From: Dolomedes plantarius | Taxonomy: Eukaryota > Arthropoda > Arachnida > Araneae > Dolomedidae | Assembly: GCA_907164885.2 (NCBI GenBank) | Contig: OU015498.1 | Span: 93,460,233 to 93,524,232, forward strand | Reading direction: 5' to 3' | DNA: 64,000 nt | Shown here: piece by piece, positions 9,951-21,400 of the stretch | How positions within the stretch are numbered: position 1 is the stretch's first letter | How the letters are laid out: each line of letters opens with the position of its first letter | The notes under the pieces: generated by a model | Databases searched by the model: none | The model's input: only the letters and a program-made list of their open reading frames with translations | What the model was told of the DNA's origin: nothing | Made by a program: the position numbers and the translations under genes

Positions 9951-10512
9951 GCCTTATCGTCCAAATCTAAGTAAAAGTAACTTTCTAAGTACTAAAGCAT
10001 TAATTTAAAAATGTGTTTTTAAAACACAAAATTATGGAGTTAGAGGATTGTTTAAAATTATTATGAGTAGTAAACATTTGTTTCTTTGCACCACTTAGTA
10101 TGTGATTAGTCAAAAGTTTAATTATCATGCATAGTTCAGATTTATTATAATTCCTTTACCATTTAAAATACACATATTTCTATGATATGAATGCAGAACA
10201 CTGAACACATTCGTAAATTTGGTAGTGTTTTTAATTTCTGTCAACTTTTTAATACACAATTAAAAATACTAAATATCCTATAACAGGCACTACTTGTAAT
10301 GTTGCAGAGCTAATTAATTCTACAAAATTAAACATGTACTATGAATGAATAATAATAGAAGCTGTTTATTAAACTTTTAGAGTACGATATTAATTTAATA
10401 ATATGCATAAACAATGTGTAACTTTAAAGTTTGTGTAAAGTACAACGCATGTCAGCGTTCTACAATCTACATTACATAACTAGAATAATAAATGCAAACA
10501 AATATATACATC

Positions 10513-10647
10513 CCTCTGAACTTTAAATCCTCGTATTTCTACTCCCATAAAACTTGGATTATTTCCCAAAAAGGAAAACACTGCAAATGAATCTATTTTA
10601 GGCAGGTTGTCAGATTGCCCTTTTGCAAAACCGGGTAATAACGCCAT
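10513..10647 (-). pseudogene. Start of SWIM/YqaJ-associated transposon protein, fragment 1
   Basis: ATG at 10647 on the minus strand begins MALLPGFAKGQSDNLPKIDS, followed by FAVFSFLGNNPSF and VEIRGFKVQR. It resembles the start of a family of invertebrate transposon-linked proteins (leading LPGF..., LPKID.F, AE.RG.K) that continue into a SWIM-like Cys/His motif and a YqaJ-type exonuclease domain. The recognisable part ends at about 10513. The rest resumes at about 9950 with intervening decayed sequence, possibly an intron. I recognise the family from memory of motifs only. Confidence 0.5.
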
Positions 10648-11045
10648 GGTAAACAAAACAGAAATAAAACTAAGAATAAAGACGATGATAGAATATAATT
10701 TAAAAAGAAGGGGGAATAAACAATAGCCACAAACTAAAATTAGAAAAATTTAACCAAATTAGAAAAAAAATATGATTTTAAAATGTTAGTTTAAGAGGAG
10801 GAAACGTAGAATCTCGCGCTAGACAAATGTAAACATTGAAGCATGGTGCATAGTGACGTCAGAACCAATCACGTAGCGTTTTGAGGTCACATGATTTTTC
10901 AACACTTTTCGCTTATTTTAAATTTAAAATTCTTATTATTTAGATCTATATATACGTTTTAATTGATGTTTTCGAACAATTTGATAACCAATCTGTTAAT
11001 AAAAAATAGAAATGAGCATTTTCCCCACATGTGCAAATTCCTCAT

Positions 11046-11785
11046 TCAATCTGGCGATTGATGAAGAACCGTTGGGCAATGCGTACCACGTGTGGTCGCG
11101 CATTATCCTGTTGAAATATGGCTATGGGCAAGCGCTGAAGGTAAGGAAGGACAACTGGCTCCAACACCTCGGAGATGTAGCGCTGGCTGTTTAAAGTACC
11201 GGCAATGCGTACTAGAGGTGTGCGAGAGTGATATCCAATACCGCCCCATACCATAATACCCGGTGCAGGACCAGTGTGGCGGTGCATAACGCAGCTGTTC
11301 AGCATCCTCTCTTCACGGTGTCTCCAGACTCGAATGCGACCATCGTGGTGTTGCAGACAGAAGCGTGACTCGTCAGTAAAGACAATTTCATTCCATTCTG
11401 CCGTCCACATCCTTCTGTCATCGCACCATTGGCGGCGGAGACGTCTGTGGTTCTGCGTCAAGGGTAGACAAAGCAATGGACGTCTTGCGGACAGACCACT
11501 CTGCTGTAAACGGCGTCGAATGGTACGCACAGACACTGGATGATGCGTTACAGACTGCATATGCTGTGCTATGGTTCGTGATGTGACAGAGCGATCCATC
11601 ACTGCCATGCGCACATTTTGCCTGTCATGACGTGAAGTGGTGCGCTGAGGTGGATCTGATCGAACACGCCGGTCCGTCGTACCCTCCTGCATCCAAAGAT
11701 GACATATCCGCATTACAGTTGTTTGGTTTCGTCCAACACGACTACCGATTTCCCTGAAAGTTAATCCACAATCTCGGTAGGCCAC
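11046..11785 (-). pseudogene. Tc1 transposase, N-terminal and central part (disrupted)
   Basis: The frame starts MAYRDCGLTFREIGSRVGRN, the first helix-turn-helix. The second helix-turn-helix ends in VRTIRRRLQQSG. The first catalytic Asp lies in EIVFTDESRF and the second in IFQQDNARPH, and PGIMVWGGIGYHSRTPLV lies between them. It has no stop up to the insertion point, where the codons CAG ATT GAA are cut by the inserted element. The missing part resumes at 8064. If joined, the spacing between the second Asp and the Glu would be 34 residues, the classic DD34E. A further small frame upstream (11997-11785) may contain the true start. Confidence 0.85.
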
Positions 11786-12084
11786 TATTCTTCCTCTGTC
11801 GAACTCGATACTTGATCAAAAGATGATCGCTGTTTTCGACGAGGCATAATTGATCGTTTTTTTTTTGAAAAAACAACAAGAAAAACACAATTGCCGAACT
11901 TGAAATCGTCGAAATCTCCAAGCCTTAAATAGCGCTTTGAAGTGGCGCCACAGGCGCGCGTGATGTGCGTCTGCGCTGAAATTCTAATCATTTGCATATC
12001 TCACCTCCGCTAATGCATGTTGTAAATTTCATGTTATTTGCATGTTTCCTTCAGGGTGTTGCATTTACAGTGGCCAGCAGTGTA

Positions 12085-12519
12085 TTATCTTCAACCTTAA
12101 AGTTTCAGGCATTAATAATAATGTTATCGATTTTGGTTTTTGCAAATTGTCTCCGATCTGTTAGTAATTTTTTTCCTTTACAATGCTTGGGAAAAAACAT
12201 ACATAGGGCTTAGCAATAGCACACATTCGTTTAAGACGAGAGCGCAGAATAAAGAGAGAAAAAAGAAAACAAGAAACAGGAAAAAGAAGAGTAAGTGGGA
12301 GAACGTCGGAGCCCTCCAGATGTCGCCTCTGGAAGTGCTCGATCAAAATTGCAGTGGCACCAAGGGAGTAATGCTGATTCACTTGTATGGTGCAGATAAA
12401 CAATAGTCAACAATTTATGCAGTGTACTGTGCGAATGTTTCTGGACAAGGGCCTCCGCATTAGCCCTCCCCCTCCCCCCCCCCCCCCCCAAAAAAAAAAA
12501 AGAGAGAAAAAAATATATA
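12085..12519. other. Spacer with purine-rich and C/A low-complexity tracts
   Basis: There is no recognised gene. A 35-bp stretch near 12366-12396 (GGGAGTAATGCTGATTCAC...) is also found, diverged, inside the TTAA-flanked element at 43600-44150. A long C run followed by an A run lies at 12465-12501. Confidence 0.5.
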
Positions 12520-13954
12520 CACTCTTAGAAGAAAAGAAAAAAAAGACGCACCAAGAGGTAAAGCAAATTGGACACAAATTGACATGCATACAGGTTTCGA
12601 CGGAAAATGCAAAATTTTAAAGTTCGGCGGCCAGTGGATGAACATGTGACACTGCAGCGCATCTTAACTGCGCAACTGGCAGGATATTAAAGAGGAGAAA
12701 TTTCGATTCCAGGTCATAAATTCTTTGCGAATTCCATTCCGTGTACTCAGATAGACAGTATCTATGCCTCGCATACAGGTGCGCGAACAATATGCGCAGA
12801 TGTCAGCATTTGAGAGAGGACGTGTAGTTGGGCTCTAAGAAAGCGGTTGGTCTAATCGGCGAATCGCTCGACATTTGGATAGGAGCGATGCCACTATTAG
12901 ACGATGTTGGCAGGAATGAATGAACCATGGGCGAACACAGCGTCAAGAAGGAAGTGATAGGCCTAGAGAAACGACAGAACGTGAAGACCGAGCAATCGAC
13001 AGAGCGGCACTCACAGCCCCAGATTAATCATTATAATCGATCGTACGTGCAACTGGTGCTTCAGTGACCACAAGAACCATTCATAGGCGGCTCAGAGAAA
13101 GGGGGCTGAGCTCACGGCGCCCCTTGCGCTAACTACTATTGACCTCTGTACACCGACAAGCCTGTTTGCAGTGGTGTCGGGCACATTCGACTTGGAATGT
13201 CACTGATTGGAGTAGAATTGTCTTTAGTGATGAGTCCTGCTTCGAATTGTGTCCCGATGACCAGCGAATACGTGTCTAGAGATGTCCCGGACAGCGGTGG
13301 GATACCAACCTGGCTGTCTTCCGCCATACGGGCCAACAACCAGGAGTGATGATCTGGGGTGCCATTTCATTTCATAGCAGGACCCCTTTGATTGTTATCA
13401 GCGGGACTCTTACAGCAGAACGGTACGTCGATGATATTCTACGCCCCGCTGTGTTGCCCTTTATATCACGTCATCCTAGGCTTACATTTCAGCAAGATAA
13501 TACCCGCCCGCACACGGCGAGAGTTTCTATTTCTTGTCTTCGTGATGCCCAATGCTTCTTGCCCAACGCTACCTTGTCCAGCAAGGGCGCCGGATCTCTC
13601 CCCCATTGAGCCCGTTTGGGGCATTATGGGCAGTTCCCTCCAACCAGCCCGGGATTTTGACGATCTAACGCGCCATTTGGACAGAATTTGGCACGATATC
13701 CCACAGGAGGACATCCGCCACCTCTATCAATCAATGCCAACCCGAATAACTGCTTGCATAAGGACCAGATGTGGACCAAAGCGTTATTGACTTTTTCACC
13801 TTGTAAAGCTCTTTCTTTTAAATAAATCATCCAATTTTTTTCAAATTGTAATCATTTGTTTTTCTGTACATGTACATCACATTACCGATTTTCGTCGCAT
13901 TCGGATAACTCCTTGGTGCGTCTTTTTTTTTTTTTTTTTAATTGTCTAAGAGTG
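12520..13954 (+). mobile_element. Tc1-like transposon, complete but decayed
   Basis: The ends are CACTCTTAGAA... and the inverted ...CTAAGAGTG, flanked by TA at 12518-12519 and 13955-13956. Both terminal repeats continue with an A/T run and GACGCACCAAG. The length of 1435 bp is normal. It contains a transposase pseudogene on the plus strand. Confidence 0.85.
12764..13790 (+). pseudogene. Tc1 transposase pseudogene
   Basis: ATG at 12764 gives MPRIQVREQYAQMSAFERGR, then a stop and a continuing helix-turn-helix region. Catalytic motifs are readable as IVFSDESCF, LTFQQDNTRPH and, in a shifted frame, APDLSPIEPVW. The C-terminus is MPTRITACIRTRCGPKRY followed by a stop. At least five in-frame stops and one frameshift (around 13530-13570) make it inactive. 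Confidence 0.85.
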
Positions 13955-13987
13955 TAGTTACAACACATCAAGCATATTTGGGAGAAA

Positions 13988-14031
13988 TTTCGAGCAACTA
14001 GAACATTAATTTACCCTTTAGTTGCTCGAAA
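13988..14031. repeat. Hairpin-forming inverted repeat
   Basis: ATTTCGAGCAACTA pairs with TAGTTGCTCGAAAT around a loop of about 17 nt. No gene or terminal repeat is associated with it. Confidence 0.5.
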
Positions 14032-14234
14032 TAGCAAATTAGTCATAAAAACAAATTGCTCATTTATAAATCTTTTTTACGTCCAATTATTACGTGAGTA
14101 AGACCAGCTAGAGCTAGGTCCTATGAAGTAGATACGAATGTTAAACAATTAGCAATAGCTGAAAATACAATTATTTGGCAGATCGTTATCACTTCTTGGT
14201 ATAGCAGAAATGATGAAACCTAGAGGCAGCCTGG

Positions 14235-14410
14235 CAGTGGCGCACCCAGCCAGCCCCCCCCCCCCCCATCCAAAGAAGTAGAAATATTGATTTTGCATTA
14301 TAAATATTTTTTTTTCGTTCATCTCGCCCCCCCCCCATGCATTATAAATATTTTTATCCATTCATCTTGCCCCCCCCCCTCCCGAAGAAAAAATCGTGGA
14401 TGCGCCACTG
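14235..14410. mobile_element. hAT miniature element with 8-bp duplication CAGCCTGG
   Basis: The ends are CAGTGGCGCACCCAG and the inverted TGGATGCGCCACTG. They are flanked by identical CAGCCTGG at 14227-14234 and 14411-14418. The 176-bp body holds two C-rich runs and an internal partial duplication (TTATAAATATTTTT). It is non-coding. Confidence 0.85.
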
Positions 14411-15160
14411 CAGCCTGGTATCTTACTATTCAAAATTTCCTCTAGGATTTAGCCATTAACTTCCATATCTCACATCTCATTAGGCAATGAATTACTTAAA
14501 AATCTAGACAGTTATGACCATGCGGCTCATACAAATAGAAAATAACCCAGAGTCGTTCTGACTTTTTTTATTATGGTGTTTTCCTTATTATTATCTTTTT
14601 AAGGCATGTCTGTATTCTTTCAATAAACTCTAAAAAAAAATCTTTAAGTGTAACTTTTAATATTTCAATCACCTGATAGATGGCGTGACACGTTTCAAAC
14701 TTAAGTTTTGCGGAAAATTACTTTTAACTTACCCATCCGTCGATAAATGACTTTACAACTTAATTTTTCCATAATTACTTCCATTTACCCCGACTACCGA
14801 AAGATGGGTAAAATACTTAGAATAGTCATATGTATATTTTTTTTTACCATCCTTAAACTTTCTCCGGTTTAGTATTATTTAAATATTCTGTTTCTAAAGC
14901 CGCTAAATTGCAGAGTTCGTATCCAATCAGCTTCTTATTCACATGCTTGTGCAGATAGAGAAAACCGCGTATTTTTGAGCGGCCGGCCCAGGCAACTGCA
15001 CTTCTACCTGTTGATCCAGTTGTTTAATTGTTTAATCGTAGTAGTCGCCACTGTGGACTCATCCAACGAGCGACTATAAGTTTTTAGTTTTTTTTTTTTT
15101 TAAATACAGCATTAACTTTTTGAAAATTTAAACATTTAATATTCCACATCTTTGTAGGCA
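14411..15160. other. Intergenic sequence upstream of PAICS, nothing recognised
   Basis: AT-rich with no coding frame. A GC-rich GGCCGGCC lies near 14981. Part of it may be the PAICS promoter. Confidence 0.4.
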
Positions 15161-15162
15161 AA

Positions 15163-15231
15163 CTTATCTTATCCTTCGTCTTATCTTATCCTTCGGCGTA
15201 TCTTATCCTTCAGTCTTTATCTTATTTATTC
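15163..15231. promoter_or_regulatory. Cluster of GATA-type motifs in imperfect tandem repeats
   Basis: A unit like TCTTATCTTATCCTTCG recurs about three times, giving many TTATC/CTTATC words, which are GATAAG sites on the other strand. It lies about 200-265 bp upstream of the proposed PAICS start codon. A regulatory role is inference; it could be a simple minisatellite. Confidence 0.35.
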
Positions 15232-15427
15232 AAGTGCGTCTTTTGACCTTCAAATTCGCGATAAAGAAATCTAACATAATCGCACTTCTTATCTGCGATC
15301 TGTCCCAAGGCATTCCTATAAATTTTAAAGCAATATTCGATACAATCATCTCTTTTAACTACGACCTTTTTGAAATCCCATAGTATTTGCTGCTTATAAT
15401 TTATTGCCCTACAATACACGGAGAACC

Positions 15428-15434
15428 ATGAGTT
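15428..15434 (+). CDS. PAICS: PAICS exon 1 (proposed, 7 nt of coding sequence)
   Basis: ATG AGT T is followed by GTAAGC. The preceding bases GAACC give a favourable start context. Exon 2 must be entered with one base already present (N|CC), and this exon ends in exactly that phase, giving MSS-LKTGSL. A different upstream start exon cannot be excluded. Confidence 0.5.
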
Positions 15435-18400
15435 GTAAGCTTTTTATTTTTATCAGTGTTATTTGGTGTATATTTTTGTACAGAGTAACTTTGCCGTATT
15501 ATGACATAAATGTATGTTCTTTTATAATGATACCCAATTCCTTCTTAATTGTGCTTATATGTGCATCAGAACACATGCCGGTATTGCTTGCAATTTTAAG
15601 TTTACCCAATTTACTCTGTTATAAATTCTTGTTTCGAAGATATGAAACAACGCTGCAATTTCGTAATTTTTTGTATACTAATGCAAAAAAAAATAATTTA
15701 AATAGAAGTAATCGGATTTATTTATTTTTATTTATTTATTTAAAATCTAACTTAGCATCATAGTGAGTCAAGTTGATATGTTATTTTGTTTAGGTCTATA
15801 TTTATTATTTAAGACTGTACTTTTTATAATAGTTTATAATTATTTTTCTTCTTTGAGACTGAGAAACCAGTTTTCTCTCTCTATTAAAATTTTCCCCATT
15901 TTTATCGAAGTCTATATGAAGGAATTTAATAAATCTAGTTTTGGGGACAAAATGACCAACAAGGGGAAAAATTGATAATTCTACTATTTTTATAGAAAAT
16001 TAATGGAAAATAATTTATTTTATAATTTGTCTGGTAAGAATATTTCAGTAGATTATATCTAACAAAAATTCTTTCTATTTTTACTGTCATCTGTTTAATC
16101 AAGTGTTAATCATACAGTTTCGTTGTACTTGTAAAAATTTTATAAATTACTGTTTTTACTCAAATATTTATATTCAGTTTTCAGAATTTTCATGTACTGG
16201 ATGTTTTAAATTATTACTAATGGAAAGTTTTTTCTCTGTAGCCTTAAAAACTGGTTCCTTAATAATTGAAGGAAAAACAAAGAAAGTTCTTGAGATAGTT
16301 GGTGATTCAGAAAATGTTCTTATGGTATCTAAAGACAGAATTACTGCTGGGGATGGTGTTAAAGCTCATGATATGCAAGGAAAATCTGTTATTTCCACAG
16401 AAACTACTGCTAGAATATTTGAATACTTAAACAAAGTGGGTAAGTATATTTTATCTAGTTGTATTTGATTACATATAGAATGATACTTATTTAAGGAATG
16501 AAGATTAAGTTATGAACTGCATCTTTATTGCTTGATATTTTATTTTTTTTAGACCAATATTTAATATTTAAGATTGTACTTTTTATAATAGTTTATAATT
16601 ATTTTCTACTTTGAGACCAAGAAACCAGTTTCTCTCTCTTTGCTAATGGGATGAATATCAGGTTTATTTTGGTTCTATCAAAGTATATTCTCTTGTTTAT
16701 AGTCATATCTATATGATAATCAGGTACAATAACATAAAGTTTAGAAACCTCAAGACTGTGTTTTGTAGTGAACTTTGTAGAATTTTTTTACATTTAATTT
16801 TTTAAACTCATCATTTATTCATTTAAGAGCAAAAGCAGTAACCTATCAAGTCTTCTAAAAATAACTTTTTTGTAATTTTATGTATTTTTGTGAGCAAAAT
16901 ATCAACTGCTAATTATATAAAAATATAGAAAATATATATTCTGAAATTGTATAAATGTATGCATTTACATATTTAAAGTTACTTTGATCTTTAATTTATA
17001 TCGATTTTCACTTGTAATTATGTATTTTTGTCTATTACTTTAAAACATAGACTAAAATAATTACTTGTCTATCATTGAAAATTTTTAAATGAAAGTTTAC
17101 TTTCTATCAGTGTACCATATTAAGTTTTTTGTTGTATGCACTATGTTATATGATGTTTATCCTAATCATATGCTTAATATTTTTACTGATATTTAACCAT
17201 CCTAAAATTTCATTGCAGGCATCAAAACACATTATGTGAAACAGCATGATGAAAAGTCATTAATTGTCAATAAATGTGATATGATTCCAATTGAATGGGT
17301 TTCACGGCGCTATGCTACTGGTTCATTTTTAAAGAGAAACCCAGGAGTCAAAGAAGGATATCGATTTAGTCCATTAAAATTGGAAACTTTCTTTAAAGTG
17401 AGAACCATTATTTTAACTCCTCTCTTTTGATATGAAATGATTTGTTAAACAGGTACTTATACATACTATTATAAAAGATCCATAAAAAGAGTGTTTTATT
17501 TTTCCTTGTTACTTCTCGAAGGTACTAATTGCCCTCAATTTTTATATTGAATATAAAAAAAGTCATCAATTTTTTGTCTGAATACATATAAATACTCTTA
17601 TTAATATTGCAAAAGTTTTGCATAATTATAGATATTCTGTAATGAATCTCATCTGAAGTAAGAGCTTAAGATAGCAAACTTGAACCTATGTTCTGCTAAT
17701 ATCTAAAACTTTCTTTTTTGTCTGATAAAGCTACAACATTTGTCCAATTTATAAAATACATTGTTCAAATGTGTTATAAAAATGGTTTTGAGAAAAAGTC
17801 ATACTGTAGTAGCTTTCAAAAATTTAATTGTTTATGTAAGTAACGCTATAAACAAACGTTAGGTTTTAATCAACTGGTAGCAATAGCAGGTTCAGTGCTG
17901 CTAAATGATTAAAAAAAAAATTTCTTTTTCTGCATTAAGTACTTGAAATTTAATTTTAACTTTAAGTAGTTAGTAAGTTAGTAAAGTAGTTAGTAAAAAA
18001 TGTCTAAACTGCCAAATACATAATGTATTTTGAGGCCAATTTTGGCAATATTTTTTATTAATAAGTTCAGAGACTAGTAAAAAAATAAATATAAAAGAGA
18101 TGTACTTTTTAAATTTTTCTTTTGTACATCCTTTCAAACACATAAAAATATATCATAGCAATATTTGTAGCCAATAGCTGAGAATGACCAATGATGTAAC
18201 ATAGAAAGTGAAAATGGGTATGGTCTCAGATATAAAACACATAGCTCTGATTTGTATTTTTTTTCTATTGTTTAAAACTGGTCTATATCAGTGTTGTTAA
18301 AACTGATCTACATCAGAAGGGGGAAAAAATTTTTGTTCCTATGGGTACCAAGTGTGCATTCTCTTTTGACAGATTCATTTTGCATTCTAAATTACAAAAT

Positions 18401-21400
18401 ATCTAATGACATAACCCAGCTCTCTTTGAAGTAAAATGGTACATTTATGGACTCATTTTAGACTCCTGTTAAGTCCAATGATAATGCTGAAGGAAAAAGA
18501 AGTAAAATTTGTAGGTTCAGGAAAACTGTATTTCCTAAAGTTGTAGTTTAAAATACCATATTTTTTTGGACCATTAGATGTACCTTTTTACATTGAAAAA
18601 TATTTAAAATTAGGGTGCGTTGTTTGGTCAGAAAGTAACATTAAAATAAATATATTATTATATATTATATATATTTCTTATTTATATTATGCATGTTTTA
18701 TATATATTATTTATTTAATATATTTTTAATTGTATGCATTTTTTATCTTTATTAAGTAAATTGAAAATATCTTTATATACCTAACAAAATATTCATTTCT
18801 AAAAATCTTCTGATAAATTTGAGATGTGTCTTATGATCCATAAAATACAGTATATTATCTGCTCCTTGATATAAATTTTTTTTTTGTGTGTGTCTTTAGG
18901 ATGATGAAAATCATGATCCCCAGTGGTCAGATGAGCAGTTAATTTGTGCTGAGTTAGTGGTTGGAGATGTCAAAATTAAAAGAACTGAAGTTGAAATAAT
19001 GCATAAAACAACTGCTTGCATATTTGAAGTTCTAGAAAAAGCTTGGGCATCTTTGGGCTGCAGTTTAATAGATATGAAAGTAGAGTATGGTGTAACTCAA
19101 AAGGGTAAGTTATACTTTTTATTTTTTGTTGCTAAGAAATTATGCTGCATGTGATTAATTACATGATCAGTCATGCTACTTGATACAATAAATTGAAATA
19201 AGTCTGTTTCATTAGTGCCTTTTACAATTAAAATTCTTCTGTTGCACTTTTCACTTTCTTTATGCATGTCTCTGCCCATTTTTCGGGAAGAATACAGATT
19301 TGCTTTTGTGAGAAATATTGTATTCTGTGACGAAAAGAAGAGAGAATTGGAAAAGATTGCTACTGATATAATTTATTTGGAAGTAACTGAATATTCATCT
19401 GTGAGTATATGGAATTGAGTGTAAAGGAATCAAATGCAACAATTAGCTTCAGTAAACAAATTCAGTAGGTTTGTTTTAGAGCAAAGATGTACCTTATCAG
19501 GTATAATGAATTGATATATTGCCATTGAAATACTGGCTTAAGAACTCCAAAATTTCAATTAAGTCTAGTTAAATATCTTTCTGTGAGAATCTGATGCCAT
19601 GCTGAAACAATGGAATGCAAAATTAATACATAAATGACAAAAATTTCCTAATATATTCTACTATAACAAGTATATTCATTATGGTTATTGTACTAATGTC
19701 ATTCCATACATCTATGCTTATCATATGCTAAATCATCTACTGCTAAGTTTTTCAAAGATCTGAGTAACACTGATATAGATCAGTGGTGCACAAACTTTTT
19801 AGGCCATGACCCACTTTCTTTAAATAAAAAAACCACTCAACCCCCAATCAGTTTTTGGTAGTAGCAAAAATTTTTTTTTAAATTATGAAAATGTTAACAA
19901 AAAATAAATAATTAAGTAAATTTTGACAAACTGTTTTAAAAATCAATGAGATGTAGACTGAGGGTATATATTTACTTTGCATAATAATAATAAAAACTGT
20001 CTTGCTTACCTTCTGCACTCGATTTTGGCAAATCTCATGTGACTAAAACTTGATATTTAAATATTAATATGGATTTGTATTTCATTTTGATAAATTTACT
20101 CCAAATTATCTGTAACCCCTCCAATTTTTTTCAGGGCCTAGCTGTGGGTTGCGACCCACAGTTTGTGCACCACTGATAAAGATTATAACATAAAAAATCA
20201 CAGTTCAATTGATTTTTCTGGTGATGTTCAACACTGGTATTAAGTGAATCTTTAACTAAGTCATGGTTTTATTTTCACTTTGAGAAAGGCGCTGGTAAAC
20301 CTGTTCATCAGTTGAAAACAAAACTTTTAAAATATAAAATTGTTCAAAAATACTTTTGAACAGTAAATTCACAGAAATGTACAAAAATAATTTAGTACAC
20401 ATTTTTTTTAAAAGGACCAATTTGTTAGAAATAACTGTGTTCCGAAAAGAAAAGCAAAATTGTTTTTAACTAAATACAGTAGAGCATCAATAATCTAGAC
20501 TAAATGGGTTTTGATCCCATCCAGGTTATTGACTTATCAGTATTTCAAATCCCATAGCGAACCTGAACTCTACAGTTCAGTAAATTCAATTATAAAATGT
20601 CAATATAGTTTATAATAACTATTTTACTAAAGAATTGAAACAAAAGGAAATCTATTTTACTTAGAACCAACAAAATATGTCTATAGCACTATTATTTAAA
20701 TGAAAGAATTAAGCATTAAAGAAAATTATTTAAAAAGTAGAAAGTTGTCATGCTGTACCTGTATTTTTCATTACAGTATCTGGATGTTATTCACTTACAG
20801 TACTGTAATTATTTATGGAAAAAGTCTTTGGTTATTTTTTGAACAAGATTCATGCTTTGTTTTTTGGCAGTCAAAATCATTAGGGGAAGAACAAGCTTAG
20901 TGACTAGTGTGTCAAATCACCTTTCCCACCCTTTTGTTTCCTTTCTCCTGCTTAGACAATGTGGAATTTTGACACTATAGATTATTGATGTCCAGATAAT
21001 CAACAATTCACTGTACATATTTATACAGTGCTATTAGTTATACATTTAGATGCATTTATTAATAAGTTGGATGTTTTTTGGAAATCTTTTTCTGTTATTT
21101 ACATAGGCGTGAAAAGTGGCTAAAATGTGCATGCCTATGTGTAATTAGTGTCTAGTTTTCTGTTCTGGTGAATTATTTGTTCTATTTGGATGTATGCATG
21201 TTGATGAGGTCAGTATTAGTATTCTGTTAGCAACTTTGATTATGTATGAGATGTTATATAAGAAAAATATGACATAAATGCTTTATCCTAACTAGGTGAA
21301 CTTGTATTAGCTGATGTTATTGACAGTGATTCCTGGCGCTTATGGCCATCTGGAGACAAGCGATTAATGGTGGACAAACAAGTTTACAGAAATTTAACTG

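Larger units (their letters stand above)
8067..11043. mobile_element. ISL2EU-like DNA transposon inserted in the Tc1 transposase
   Basis: The ends are GAGGAATTTGCAC (8067-8079) and its exact inverse GTGCAAATTCCTC (11031-11043). They are flanked by AT at 8065-8066 and 11044-11045. Removing the element and one AT restores the Tc1 reading frame perfectly, which proves the boundaries and the 2-bp duplication. Subterminal inverted similarity also exists: CTCAAAA-CGCTAC, TGACGTCAC and ATGCAC near 8204-8256 match the inverse near 10840-10886. Inside are a THAP-type zinc-finger start (plus strand) and fragments of a SWIM/YqaJ-associated protein (minus strand). A 2-bp AT duplication with THAP and YqaJ proteins is what I recall for ISL2EU elements. 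At 2977 bp this copy is internally deleted. Confidence 0.7.
7693..12082 (-). mobile_element. Tc1-like transposon split by a 2977-bp insertion
   Basis: The left end CACTGCTGGCCACCCAAATTGC and the right end (inverted CACTGCTGGCCACTGTAAATGC) share GCAACACC further in and are flanked by TA (7691-7692 and 12083-12084). Without the insert the element is about 1.41 kb, normal for Tc1. Its transposase reads on the minus strand in two blocks, 11785-11046 and 8064-7829, on either side of the inserted transposon. Confidence 0.88.

Noticed and set aside
12640..12720. Possible tRNA gene (TTTCGATTCC motif)
   Set aside because: Only a B-box-like word is present. It lies in the 5' leader of a Tc1 element and no cloverleaf can be drawn.
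15404..15975. Plus-strand frames of 119 and 70 codons before PAICS exon 2
   Set aside because: Hydrophobic, AT-driven composition in an intron. The first begins at a non-ATG codon.
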